The notes under the pieces were generated by a model that was not told the DNA's origin, ran no database searches, and saw nothing but the letters and a program-made list of their open reading frames with translations. From Brucella anthropi ATCC 49188 (GTDB taxonomy: Bacteria > Pseudomonadota > Alphaproteobacteria > Rhizobiales > Rhizobiaceae): 64,000 bases of DNA. Below are positions 35,283 to 44,005 of this stretch, one piece after another; within the stretch, counting starts at the first letter, position 1, and the number at the start of each line of letters is the position of its first letter. The position numbers and the translations under genes are program-made. The stretch lies in contig NC_009667.1 of assembly GCF_000017405.1 (NCBI RefSeq), forward strand, positions 1,908,001 to 1,972,000, given 5' to 3'.

Positions 35283-35825
35283 TCACCATTGCTGCGAGTA
35301 TGTTCTGGCCCATGAAAATGGATCGGGTTGACCATTTATGCGGCTGCGGCGTAGTTCGGCATTTTCGAGCGTGTTGGCCATGCGCGCTTGCGAGTTCGCC
35401 ATCGAAGCCATTGCATTGCTTTGGTTTTGTGCCTGCATGATGTTGGCAGCGGTTTGTGCACGTATCGCAACGCGTTTGTTTCGTTCAGACTGAACTTGAG
35501 CGTAGACGCCCAAAATCTCCGAATTGGCCTTTGCTACGGATATTTTCCCACTGTCAATGCGCTGCGCCACATCGGTGCGTTTTGCCATCCTGTATCGGAG
35601 CAAATCTGCATCACTGCCAACTGCTGGCATGAGCGCCCGATCCGCTGCGTTCATGCAGTCGGCTTTTGCACGATGCGTCGGAAATTCCTTGCGTTCGCAT
35701 TCCGCGATGCGCCGTGCATTTTGATCGAACGCTTTCTGTGTTCCGCTTAGCCCAGTACTGGTGCAGCCTGTCGTGACCCCTAAAATCAAACAGAGCGTCA
35801 GAATTCCGATCTTTTGCTTTGTCAA
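35283..35825 (-). CDS. Island lipoprotein, unknown function
   Basis: 180 residues from TTG 35825, preceded by GGCGGAAG; the frame is open to 35900 but has no signal-like N terminus there. A signal with lipobox LGVTTGC ends about residue 21, then a mostly helical body rich in Arg, Ala, Gln and Asn (MQAQNQSNAMASMANSQARM is a coiled-coil-like part). It is divergent from the XRE regulator across a 9-bp inverted repeat. It may have a role in the envelope, perhaps surface exclusion or phage exclusion; that is only a guess. Confidence 0.7.
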   Translation of the reverse strand: MTKQKIGILTLCLILGVTTGCTSTGLSGTQKAFDQNARRIAECERKEFPTHRAKADCMNAADRALMPAVGSDADLLRYRMAKRTDVAQRIDSGKISVAKANSEILGVYAQVQSERNKRVAIRAQTAANIMQAQNQSNAMASMANSQARMANTLENAELRRSRINGQPDPFSWARTYSQQW

Positions 35826-35854
35826 TCTTCCGCCCCCGCTGCGTCTGGATTGCG

Positions 35855-35883
35855 TCTCATCATTTTCACGATGGATGATGAGA
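35855..35883. promoter_or_regulatory. 9-bp inverted-repeat operator between lipoprotein and XRE genes
   Basis: TCTCATCAT (35855-35863) and ATGATGAGA (35875-35883) are perfect inverted repeats with an 11-nt spacer. They lie in the 102-bp divergent control region, right where an XRE repressor would bind to control both directions. Confidence 0.6.
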
Positions 35884-35927
35884 ATACTCCGTGGAAGCAT
35901 ACTCTACAAGACGGTTTTCTCTTATGC

Positions 35928-36158
35928 ATGGAAATTCGAGAGGTGCTCGCGCAGAATTTGAAAGCGCTCCGCCAAGCAAGAGGCTTGTCGCAGGAGGAAT
36001 TGGCGCACCGTGCGGACATTGATCGAACCTACGTAAGTTCATTGGAACGATGCGTTTATAGCGCCAGCATTGATGTCGTGGATCGGTTAGCAATTGTGCT
36101 TGAAGTCGAAGCCTCCGACTTACTGAAAAAACAGGCTTCAGCACCAATTTCTGAGTGA
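35928..36158 (+). CDS. XRE-family transcriptional regulator
   Basis: 76 residues from ATG 35928. MEIREVLAQNLKALRQARGLSQEELAHRADIDRTYVSSLER is the classical HTH_3 domain, seen as LKALRQARGLSQEELA and IDRTYVSSLER. An ATG at 35871 is in frame but lies inside the operator, so I prefer 35928, where homologs start. It likely represses itself and the divergent lipoprotein operon. No partner toxin is adjacent on its strand. Confidence 0.85.
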   Translation: MEIREVLAQNLKALRQARGLSQEELAHRADIDRTYVSSLERCVYSASIDVVDRLAIVLEVEASDLLKKQASAPISE

Positions 36159-36441
36159 TCTTGAATGCTGTCGCAAAAATCCGACGATCATCACGCCATA
36201 CGAACTGGCGCAGGCACTTGGCGTCAGTCATGTTGCTCTTGTTCAACCGGACGGCGATGGAATGCCACACTGAACATTTGGAACTCGACATGCACAGATC
36301 ATGCATTCGGTTGCGAACCGTGTGGATTAGACCTTGGCCTATCGGGCCATGACGGGTTAAGCCTGTTAAAACATAGGCTGCTTCCCAAGCAGACGTAGGA
36401 AAAGCAGAAATCACTAGGAGGGAACCAAATCACATTCAGCG
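36159..36441. other. Intergenic region, 283 bp
   Basis: Between XRE gene and the convergent 259-aa gene. No ORF with a ribosome site, no strong hairpin seen. Confidence 0.5.
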
Positions 36442-37221
36442 TCAATGCTCGTCCAGCGTACCTAGTTGCTCCACAAGATATTCACCAATCTCGATGACCG
36501 TTGCAAAATCACAGAGCATCTGTCCGTGAAAAAGAACAGGCTTCGCTTTGTCGCCAAACGAATGTGTCATGACAGGCTGAAATGCTCCAAGTGAGGCCTG
36601 CTGAGTAAATAGATCATCATATACATCTAAATCACCATTTTTCATGGCTACAGTTATCTCGGCTTCGAGACGTTGCCATTCCGCGCCGTCTTCTTCTCGG
36701 AGCGTTTTCGGAGGGATATAAAGCGGTATTCGATGCGCGAGCGCGTGACGATAATTCTCAAGGTACTCGAACCAGTCATTTGAAGTAGCGAGATACGCTT
36801 GAAACTTTGGCGATAAGCTTGAACGTACCGTCTTATTTTTTGGACCAAGCCCAACATGGCCATCGGGAACTGCGGTTCCATTGTCCTGAGTTATGTTGCC
36901 CTCCAAGCACCAAATCCAAGCAAGATTATCGATTGCGCCATAGACATTGACCAAGAACGAATGGAGAAAAGCCGTTGCGTCCATAAGCTCGTTGCGACTA
37001 GGCTGCTCATCGCTATCCGGCGGTATTGCGGAAAATGTTTGGTCGATGCTATGAAGAAGACATTGTAAGCGACGGGAAAGCCCATGGCGGGCATACTCAG
37101 ATGCTCGTTTATTTCGATAATAACGCGCCATGATTTTGGTAGCGAGGTCGTCATGGCGATCCTTCCACGTGGAATGCATTTTCGCAAACTCGCTGATTGT
37201 TTCTGCCGGATAGAAGGGCAT
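36442..37221 (-). CDS. Hypothetical HEPN-like island protein (259 aa)
   Basis: Start at ATG 37221, preceded by GAGG; the frame is open to 37386 without a better start. Predicted all-helical, no signal peptide. RHALAH (Arg158-X4-His163) following a helix FEYLENY, and an earlier helix FLVNVYGAIDNLAW, match the pattern of HEPN-domain proteins, whose R-X4-6-H motif is the catalytic site of RNases in toxin and phage-defence systems. The match is by motif and helix order only. No nucleotidyltransferase (MNT) partner is adjacent. It is a single gene in the island. Confidence 0.55.
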   Translation of the reverse strand: MPFYPAETISEFAKMHSTWKDRHDDLATKIMARYYRNKRASEYARHGLSRRLQCLLHSIDQTFSAIPPDSDEQPSRNELMDATAFLHSFLVNVYGAIDNLAWIWCLEGNITQDNGTAVPDGHVGLGPKNKTVRSSLSPKFQAYLATSNDWFEYLENYRHALAHRIPLYIPPKTLREEDGAEWQRLEAEITVAMKNGDLDVYDDLFTQQASLGAFQPVMTHSFGDKAKPVLFHGQMLCDFATVIEIGEYLVEQLGTLDEH

Positions 37222-37747
37222 AATTGCCTCGAAACTAGAATGTTGGGATTGGTGCAAAGGCAATCCTCCAGTTAGGCGACTGCCCCGATAAGCGCAGCCA
37301 TCGCGCATAGCGACTGGCTTCTCATCATTTTTCAAGTTCACGTCTAGATATTGTCGCAGGCACGATGAATAAGCATAGCTGTGCATCTGTGTCCATCTGT
37401 ATGCAGCAAAGAGTTTGGATTTTTAAAAGGTGTTACGGGATAAATAGGATAAAATACCTAATGCAACACCTTGGATGAGCTAAACATAAACTCACTTGTG
37501 TTGGTGTTATACAACCGAGCGGACGTGCTTATTATCTGCGCTAAGAACGTCATCTTTGTTGCACGAAACCGGACGCAAAGCGCCGTTACTCAACTGTCTC
37601 TTTGGTGTTGAGTGCTACAACAGACTTCACCCACGTCCTGCTTTAATATATCAATCCTCACGTGAGTTTCTGAGCCAAAATTCTCGAACCGGAGAGTATT
37701 CGGCTGTTAAATGATAACTCTAATGAATTTGGGGCTGGGGGCTTTCC
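37222..37747. other. Island intergenic region, 526 bp
   Basis: AT-rich. An open frame at 37496-37714 has no ribosome site and unlikely composition, so I do not call it. The region must hold the promoters of the two divergent genes around it. Confidence 0.45.
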
Positions 37748-38803
37748 ATGAAAATTCTAATACTAGCGGCAAGTCTGCTGTTTTCCTTCGTTTGCCAAAC
37801 ATTTGCAGCGACGATCAGTCTCGCTAATTGGAACGGTCACGAAATTATCTCCTTTGAGGGACCTATTGAGCAAGGTGATGCCGATAAGATTGCAGAAGTT
37901 TTGCCAAGAGCGGTTGATATGCCGTATGGCACTCCTGTCGTGCTCTTGAACAGCCCCGGTGGCTCTGTCGCGGAAGCGCTTAAAATTTCGAAAATTTTCG
38001 ACGCATCTCCTGTGCATACGGTCATACCGAAAGGGGCTAAATGTGCTTCTGCGTGTGCCTCCATCGTCTTCATTGCTGGCAAATACCGCACCATGGAGGA
38101 CGGTGCAGCGTTTGGTCAACATTCGTGTTCTATAAACGATCGGAAGTTCGAAACCTGCAATGAAATCATTTCTCAACATGCGGTTTTACACGGCGTATCT
38201 CACGGTAGTGTTGCGGCGTTTGTCACCTACACTGATCCAAGTGATATCCTTTGGTTTTCACGCGCAGACACCGAGGGATGGGGCATCACGAGATATCCCG
38301 GCGAAGACATGAGCGGCTTTGAGAAAAGCGAACCTCGCGCATTGAAGTTAATACTCGGCAAGGAGCCGCCCGCTCAATCGAAGTGGCGTATCAATTTTAA
38401 GAAAGATGGTTTCGAAGCGTTTGTACGAACAGTCAGCGATTACGAACGAGAAATGCAGTTAAATCTATTCTGTGTTGAAGCATTGAAAGGTCGTTTGTTT
38501 GTTGGAATGGAGATCAGTGGACCAGAGCAAGCGGTCAAGGATAGTGTCCTTGGTGCAATAATTTGGACGGATGTTACCAAATGGCAGTCACCCAATCCAA
38601 TAATTCATCAGGTCGATGAAAATATGACAGAGCTTTTTATCGAAGTTCCTAAGAATGAAATCAAAAATCTTCTGACCAAAACAACGTTGTTGCAGTTTGG
38701 TGTTCTTCTACGCAAGCCTTATGAGCCGATGGTAGCTAGGACTTGGTTGGATAGTAGCAGGAAAGTTTTGCTGTTTGCAGCCAATAACTGTGTCAAAGAG
38801 TAG
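37748..38803 (+). CDS. Secreted ClpP/SppA-fold protein (COG3904-like), unknown function
   Basis: 351 residues. Signal peptide ending near TFA-A (residue 20). LLNSPGGSVAEAL (about 67-78) forms the oxyanion loop and GAKCASACASIVFIAGKYR puts the ClpP-type nucleophile at Ser101 between two Cys; GQHS gives His125. These agree with periplasmic ClpP-like proteins of the COG3904 type, common in alphaproteobacteria. Residues after about 210 form an extra domain I do not recognise. GGGGCTGGGGGC precedes the ATG. AT-rich for this genome. It may be a protease or a catalytically silent relative. Confidence 0.75.
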   Translation: MKILILAASLLFSFVCQTFAATISLANWNGHEIISFEGPIEQGDADKIAEVLPRAVDMPYGTPVVLLNSPGGSVAEALKISKIFDASPVHTVIPKGAKCASACASIVFIAGKYRTMEDGAAFGQHSCSINDRKFETCNEIISQHAVLHGVSHGSVAAFVTYTDPSDILWFSRADTEGWGITRYPGEDMSGFEKSEPRALKLILGKEPPAQSKWRINFKKDGFEAFVRTVSDYEREMQLNLFCVEALKGRLFVGMEISGPEQAVKDSVLGAIIWTDVTKWQSPNPIIHQVDENMTELFIEVPKNEIKNLLTKTTLLQFGVLLRKPYEPMVARTWLDSSRKVLLFAANNCVKE

Positions 38804-39095
38804 TTGACTGTAGGGAGCGCAATTATCGCAATGCAATGCCCGTCTGGCCGAAGATGCGGGATGGTCCGGCTCACAATAGCACTTCGCCACATAATATGAG
38901 GGTGTGTTTGTTTTTCACCGGGGGGGATTGCCCCGGCCCATATCTGGGGGTGTGCTCACCTATCGGATGATGCGTCAAATTTTCCACGCCGCAGGCGTAC
39001 GCATTGCACCAAGTAGCAATTTTGATCTGCGCTGCTTATTTGCTGCTTAAGGAAATTCGTATCAGCGGAAATTTAGCGTATCTTATTGAAAAGAC
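38804..39095. other. Island right-end intergenic region, 292 bp
   Basis: Contains a hairpin CCGGGG (38918-38923) / CCCCGG (38931-38936) and the element's arm next to attR. No gene seen. Confidence 0.5.
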
Positions 39096-39171
<76 letters not shown>

Positions 39172-39212
39172 ACTCGCTTTGCCGAGGCAGCGGCCCCAGT
39201 GAAGTGAGCGGT

Positions 39213-39241
39213 TCTATAACGGCCTCTTTTCCACCTGTCCA
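39213..39241 (-). promoter_or_regulatory. Sigma-70-type promoter of tRNA-Lys
   Basis: On the minus strand TGGACA (39236-39241) and TATAGA (39213-39218) are 17 bp apart. Transcription would start near 39206, about 35 nt before the tRNA. It lies outside the island. Confidence 0.65.
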
Positions 39242-39749
39242 GCCTCCAACTGCAAAATTTCTGAAAAAAATAACAGCTTGCGTAAAAAGCCCGGAAATGC
39301 GGGCCTTCCGAAAATCCATAACTGCGCGTTACCGGTGTCTTTTTCAGGGTGTGTGCATTCTGGTTGTGTTTTCTGGTCGCTCTTTTGAGAATCAAAAATG
39401 AGAGATTCTTGATTTGATTCATTTTTTCACGTTTTCGGCGTTGTAAGCGGAACCCTGCGGCTCCATATTCGCCGATGCTGGACTAATACGTGCGGCGGGG
39501 AGGTTTCGTTCAGGGAGTAGAGTCACGCTGCAAATGTCGCAGCCATGTCATCAATTATTGATGCTTGTCTGAGAAACTACGGCATATAAAAGACTTGATC
39601 GGTTGGTAGTGGTTCTGAAGTCACGGACACCGGCGCCGCCCCTAAAATTTGTGAGAGCAAGGCGCTTTATGCACCGGGTTGCCCTTGCCGAAGAAAACAG
39701 AAACGGCTCATATCGTTTCAAAATCCGGTTCGCGACATTTGAGGACGGA
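39242..39749. other. Intergenic region between tRNA-Lys and DedA gene
   Basis: No gene seen. A stretch with A/T runs (39260-39280) and ATCAATTATTGAT at 39542-39554, an inverted repeat of the opposite sense to a FixK box. Confidence 0.45.
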
Positions 39750-40412
39750 ATGGAAAGTATAATAGGCGATCTCGGACAGTTTATTTCCGATCATCGGGCA
39801 TGGGCTGGGCCTATCGTGGGCGTTATCGCCTTCGGCGAATCTCTCGCCATTATAGGAATGTTCATTCCAGCTACGCCGATCATGATCGCTATCGGCGGCC
39901 TCGTGGGTGCCGGAATCATCGAACCCATTCCCGTTATAATCGGTGCGATTATCGGCGCAGTGATTGGCGATATCATCTCCTATTTCCTGGGCTGGTGGCT
40001 GGGCCGCAATATTATTCACAAGTGGCCGCTCAACAAACACCGCAGCGGTGTGGCGCGTGCACGCCTTCTCTTCCGTCGCTATGGTTTTTCTGCAGTGTTT
40101 CTTGGTCGTTTCTTCGGCCCTGTGCGCTGTACCGTGCCGATGGTTGCCGGTATGATGTCTATGGATCAGACACGCTTCCAGACAGCCAATGTCCTCTCCG
40201 CGCTTGTATGGGCTCCGCTGATGTTCCTTCCGGGCTGGCTGGCAGGTCGTGGAGCAGGCGTTTTCGCCAGAATGGATGGCGATCACATGTTCTGGTTCGT
40301 GATCGGAATCACTATCGTCACCATCATTGCGACGGTTATCGGTGTGCGCTTTTTCAAAGCTCGTCCACGTCGGGAGCGTAAGCGCCGCGTTCAGGTCTCT
40401 CCCGCCGAATAA
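39750..40412 (+). CDS. DedA family membrane protein
   Basis: 220 residues from ATG 39750, with GAGG at 39741-39744; upstream open frame (from 39603) is not membrane-like and has no ribosome site. Features: FGESLAIIGMFIPATPIMIAIGGLVGAG near residues 30-55 (E and G-F-I-P type block), GDIISYFLGWWLGR, and FLGRFFGPVRCTVPMVAG with the conserved Arg and G-RFxGPxR motif. DedA/SNARE-associated proteins are thought to flip lipids (undecaprenyl phosphate or phospholipids) and need proton motive force. Basic C terminus (RPRRERKRR). Monocistronic. Confidence 0.9.
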   Translation: MESIIGDLGQFISDHRAWAGPIVGVIAFGESLAIIGMFIPATPIMIAIGGLVGAGIIEPIPVIIGAIIGAVIGDIISYFLGWWLGRNIIHKWPLNKHRSGVARARLLFRRYGFSAVFLGRFFGPVRCTVPMVAGMMSMDQTRFQTANVLSALVWAPLMFLPGWLAGRGAGVFARMDGDHMFWFVIGITIVTIIATVIGVRFFKARPRRERKRRVQVSPAE

Positions 40413-40565
40413 TCGACCTCTTGTGCTACAGGCTTCGGTCTGCATAATAACAGACCATATGTTCCATGTGGCAACCGGTGTGGCTGAGGATTCAGGCCTC
40501 GCGACACCTCATATAAGGTTCATCGCGCTTTATGCCCGACGACAGTTCTGACGATTCGTCTTCTC

Positions 40566-40600
40566 GAAGTCCGAATTCCCCGGAGGGGTGTTCGGGCTTC
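40566..40600 (+). promoter_or_regulatory. Structured leader hairpin upstream of TerC-family gene
   Basis: GAAGTCCGAA (40566-40575) pairs with TTCGGGCTTC (40591-40600, one G-U), and inside it CCCC (40578-40581) pairs with GGGG (40585-40588). Further down, CCGCA/TGCGG (40648-40652/40657-40661) competes with GACCG/CGGTC (40646-40650/40664-40668). The 5' leader of the gene at 40734 thus has alternative folds. I do not recognise a known riboswitch class. Confidence 0.5.
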
Positions 40601-40733
40601 CTGCGCATTGAACAATTCCCGATAGCCTTTGCCTGCAAGAGACTGGACCGCACAGATGCGGCCCGGTCACAAAGCTGTTGCGACGAATTTCCCAATTTCC
40701 ATTTCTGCTGATCTTTAAAGGAGCCGACATATC

Positions 40734-42302
40734 ATGGACTGGTCCATGGACTGGATTGCTGACCCCAATGCCTGGATAGGTTTGGTGACATTGGTGGTGC
40801 TCGAGATCGTTCTCGGTATCGACAATCTCGTCTTTATTGCCATTCTGGCCGACAAACTGCCCCCACACCAACGTAATCGCGCGCGACTTATCGGCCTTAC
40901 TCTGGCTCTTTTGATGCGTCTGGTGCTGCTGGCGTCGATTTCCTGGATCGTCACCCTCCGTGAGCCATTGGTTTCGCTGATGGGGATGTCGTTCTCGGGC
41001 CGAGACATCATTATGCTAATTGGTGGTCTGTTTCTCCTCGCCAAGGGCACGATGGAGCTACATGAGCGGCTGGAGGGTGATCATGGGCCTAAGAGTTCCA
41101 AGGTCGTGCATGCTGTGTTCTGGCAGGTGATCGTTCAGATTGTCGTGCTTGATGCCGTGTTCTCGCTGGATAGTGTCATCACGGCTGTGGGCATGGTTCA
41201 GCATCTGCCGGTCATGATGATTGCTGTCATTATCGCCATCGGCGTAATGATGCTTGCTTCCAAGCCGCTGATGGATTTTGTCAACAAACACCCCACCGTT
41301 GTCATCCTGTGTCTTGGCTTCCTGATGATGATCGGTTTCAGTCTGGTCGTGGAGGGTTTCGGCTTCCATATTCCAAAGGGATATCTTTATGCGGCGATCG
41401 GCTTCTCGGTGTTGATCGAAGCGGCCAACCAGATGTCGCGGCACAATCGCGAAAAGCTGGTCACGACCAACGATCTGCGAGAGCGCACTGCGGGTGCCGT
41501 CCTGCGTCTACTCGGTGGCAGTCGCGGCGAAAACCCGCTTTCCGACACGGTTGACGTGATTGCTCAGCAGACAGCGGCCAGTGATGTCTTCCTGCCGGAA
41601 GAAAAGGAGATGATCCGCGGCGTTCTTGATCTGGCTGATCGACCTGTGCGTTCTATCATGTCGCCGCGCAACGAGATCGAGTGGCTTGACCTCGATGAAG
41701 ACGAAGCGGAACTTGATGCGGCCATTCGTGAGCTGTCACATTCTCGCGTCATCGTTGCGCGCCGTCAGGTGGACGAGTTCATCGGCGTGGCGTTGGTCCG
41801 GGACCTTTTGCTCGATATTGGTGACAAGAAGCCTGTCGACTGGGACAAGATCGTAAAACAGCCGCTTGTGGTGCATGAAAATGCAAACGTGCTGCGCGTT
41901 ATGGAGCAGTTGCGTAATTCACCTGTCCAGATCGCAGTCGTCGTCGATGAGCATGGCTCTTTCGAAGGCGTCGTGACGCCGACCGACGTTCTGGAAGCCA
42001 TTGCTGGTGAGTTCCCGGATGAAGACGAAGAGGCGGCTGTCGCGCAGTCGGACGGGCAGGGTGGTTATCTTGTAGACGGCTTTACCGATATTCGCCGGTT
42101 AAGCGGCCTTCTGGAACGCGACCTTCTGGATGACGGTGACCGTTATACTACCCTTGCCGGCTATGTTCTCTGGCATCTCGGACACCTGCCTTTGGGTGGA
42201 GAAAGCTTCGTTGCCGATGGCCTGGAGTTCAAGATCGAGTCGATGAATGGTCGTCATATCGGCAAGGTACGCATTACGCCCTCAACCGACTATGAGGTTT
42301 AA
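40734..42302 (+). CDS. TerC family membrane protein with CBS pair and CorC/HlyC domain
   Basis: 522 residues. N-terminal TerC domain of about seven membrane segments with [14 protein letters not shown] (the acidic metal-site residues Glu, Asp) and [14 protein letters not shown] (second Asp block). Then a CBS pair (about residues 300-420: [25 protein letters not shown]) and a C-terminal CorC/HlyC-type domain ([16 protein letters not shown]). This YoaE/YegH-like layout suggests a divalent-cation (Mn, Mg or Co) transporter controlled by nucleotide binding. AAAGGAG (40718-40724) sits 9 nt before the ATG. The start region repeats ATGGACTGG, so a second start 12 nt later exists, but the spacing favours the first. 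Confidence 0.9.
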   Translation: MDWSMDWIADPNAWIGLVTLVVLEIVLGIDNLVFIAILADKLPPHQRNRARLIGLTLALLMRLVLLASISWIVTLREPLVSLMGMSFSGRDIIMLIGGLFLLAKGTMELHERLEGDHGPKSSKVVHAVFWQVIVQIVVLDAVFSLDSVITAVGMVQHLPVMMIAVIIAIGVMMLASKPLMDFVNKHPTVVILCLGFLMMIGFSLVVEGFGFHIPKGYLYAAIGFSVLIEAANQMSRHNREKLVTTNDLRERTAGAVLRLLGGSRGENPLSDTVDVIAQQTAASDVFLPEEKEMIRGVLDLADRPVRSIMSPRNEIEWLDLDEDEAELDAAIRELSHSRVIVARRQVDEFIGVALVRDLLLDIGDKKPVDWDKIVKQPLVVHENANVLRVMEQLRNSPVQIAVVVDEHGSFEGVVTPTDVLEAIAGEFPDEDEEAAVAQSDGQGGYLVDGFTDIRRLSGLLERDLLDDGDRYTTLAGYVLWHLGHLPLGGESFVADGLEFKIESMNGRHIGKVRITPSTDYEV

Positions 42303-42477
42303 CAGGAATGAATTTGCGGGTTGTTTGGTCTGGCTCGCAAATTATTTCACGCAGTTAACTCCGATAAAATAAGTAGGTTATTGACAAAAGCCGAGAAGCC
42401 TTCAAAATTAACCTATCGTTCATTGTTGCGGCGAAAACGCGACAATATTTGAGCGTAAGGCAATGAGGAGGCCAGGC

Positions 42478-42666
42478 ATGAAGCGAACCGTTCAACAGCT
42501 CGCTACGACAATGAAGAATACGGTTTTGCGTGTTCCGGCCCTTCTGGAGCGGCCTTGGAGCGAGATGAAGTTGAATGCAGAAGAGATTGCAGCCCGCCGC
42601 CGTAGTCGGCTGGAGCGTGGCGAGCATAATTTTCTCTGGTGCTGGCAGCATCGCGGTTTCTGGTAA
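42478..42666 (+). CDS. Small basic protein (62 aa), unknown
   Basis: ATG 42478 is preceded by GAGGAGG with 6 nt spacing, which strongly supports translation. The protein is basic (AARRRSRLERG), ends NFLWCWQHRGFW with five aromatic residues in the last ten, and has no membrane segment. No recognised family. A terminator follows 24 nt after its stop, so it is a single-gene unit. Confidence 0.65.
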   Translation: MKRTVQQLATTMKNTVLRVPALLERPWSEMKLNAEEIAARRRSRLERGEHNFLWCWQHRGFW

Positions 42667-42689
42667 GTCCAGAGTCTAAGAAAGTTATG

Positions 42690-42720
42690 AAGGCAGGAGA
42701 CGGAGGTCTTCTGCCTTTTT
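42690..42720 (+). terminator. Intrinsic terminator after the 62-aa gene
   Basis: AAGGCAG (42690-42696) pairs with CTGCCTT (42711-42717), followed by TTT; the loop also has AGAC/GTCT pairing. Confidence 0.8.
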
Positions 42721-42932
42721 GCATTTCTTTTTATGGTTTCGCTCCTGATGAGAATTATTTTCTCACGCCAGCATGAGGTTTGGGTACGGGTTCCATGAAT
42801 GGTGATAAAAGTAGTTTATATATTTAAATCAATGATTTAGATTGATTTTGCCTCTTCTCACGTTAGATTTGTTTTCCGAAAACAATCCAGTTTAGAGCGC
42901 TTTTCGCAAACAGCGTGGTGGGGATGGGTCTA

Positions 42933-43937
42933 ATGAGAAAAATTATTCTATATGCGGCGGTAGCCCTCGGTCTCGGCTCTGCACCGGTTCATGCACAGGA
43001 GCCGAAGGAAATACTCAATGTTTCCTATGACATTGCGCGGGAACTCTACGAACAGGTCAATCAAGCCTTCATCGCTGACTGGAAGACCAAGACCGGCGAG
43101 GATCTAACCGTCAATCAATCCCATGCTGGCTCCTCCAAGCAGGCGCGTTCGATTCTGGAAGGGCTTGAGGCGGATGTGGTGACCTTCAATCAGGTGACCG
43201 ACGTTCAGGTCCTCCATGACAAGGGTAATCTGATTCCCGCGGACTGGCAGAAGCGGCTTCCTAACAACTCCTCGCCTTACTATTCGCTCCCTGCATTCCT
43301 CGTTCGTGAGGGCAATCCGAAGAACATCAAGAATTGGGACGATCTGGCGCGTGACGACGTGAAGGTGATCTTCCCGAACCCGAAGACCTCAGGCAATGCG
43401 CGCTATACCTATCTTGCTGCGACGGCCTATGCGAACGAGGCGTTCAAGGGTGATCAGGCGAAGGTACACGAGTTCATCGGGAAGATTTTCAAGAATGTTC
43501 CAGTCTTCGATACCGGCGGACGTGGAGCAACGACGACTTTTGCCGAACGTGGCATTGGCGACGTGCTGGTGACGTTTGAAGCAGAAACACGCGGAACCGA
43601 AAAGGTTCTCGGACCGGACAAATATGACGTTGTCGTACCGGAAGTCAGCCTGCTGGCAGAGTTTCCCGTTACGGTCGTCGACAAGGTGGTAGACAAGCGT
43701 GGATCGCGCAAGATAGCGGAAGCCTATCTGAACTATCTCTATTCGCCGGAAGGTCAGGAAATTCTGGCTCAGAACTTCAACCGTGTGCACGACAAGGATG
43801 TCATTGCAAAGCACAAGGACATCTATCCTGATGTGCGTCTCGTGACGGTTGAAGATGCTTTCGGTGGCTGGGAGAAGGTGCAGAAGGAACATTTCGCCGA
43901 AGGCGGGGTGCTTGATCAGCTATTCACAGGCAAATAA
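42933..43937 (+). CDS. Sulfate ABC transporter, periplasmic binding protein
   Basis: 334 residues from ATG 42933. Signal peptide ending VHAQ-E. ILNVSYDIARELYEQVN (LNVSYD, ELYE), QSHAGSSKQARSIL and DVVTFNQVTDVQ are the sulfate/thiosulfate-binding signatures; also the later GGRGATTTF and FGGWEKVQ. It binds sulfate or thiosulfate in the periplasm. First gene of a three-gene operon with both permeases. A hairpin directly after it could lower expression of the permeases. Confidence 0.9.
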   Translation: MRKIILYAAVALGLGSAPVHAQEPKEILNVSYDIARELYEQVNQAFIADWKTKTGEDLTVNQSHAGSSKQARSILEGLEADVVTFNQVTDVQVLHDKGNLIPADWQKRLPNNSSPYYSLPAFLVREGNPKNIKNWDDLARDDVKVIFPNPKTSGNARYTYLAATAYANEAFKGDQAKVHEFIGKIFKNVPVFDTGGRGATTTFAERGIGDVLVTFEAETRGTEKVLGPDKYDVVVPEVSLLAEFPVTVVDKVVDKRGSRKIAEAYLNYLYSPEGQEILAQNFNRVHDKDVIAKHKDIYPDVRLVTVEDAFGGWEKVQKEHFAEGGVLDQLFTGK

Positions 43938-43948
43938 CAAAGCCAACT

Positions 43949-43980
43949 GGCGATCCCGGACGGGATCGCCTTGCTTTTTG
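43949..43980 (+). terminator. Intrinsic terminator/attenuator between sulfate-binding and permease genes
   Basis: GGCGATCCC (43949-43957) pairs perfectly with GGGATCGCC (43962-43970), 4-nt loop, then TTGCTTTTT. Leaves the binding protein in excess. Confidence 0.8.
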
Positions 43981-44005
43981 GAAAAATCCAGTGGCGCTTC
44001 TAAGC

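Noticed and set aside
35928..36158. Antitoxin of a toxin-antitoxin pair
   Set aside because: No toxin-like gene follows or precedes on the same strand; the operator and divergent lipoprotein fit a repressor better.
37496..37714. 72-residue open frame in the island gap
   Set aside because: No ribosome site, Cys/Arg-rich composition, no family.
39542..39554. ATCAATTATTGAT as a FixK/FNR box
   Set aside because: Half-sites are in the opposite order (ATCAA then TTGAT) with the wrong spacing.
40413..40733. yybP-ykoY manganese riboswitch before the TerC gene
   Set aside because: The conserved aptamer blocks of that class are not found; only unnamed stems are present.
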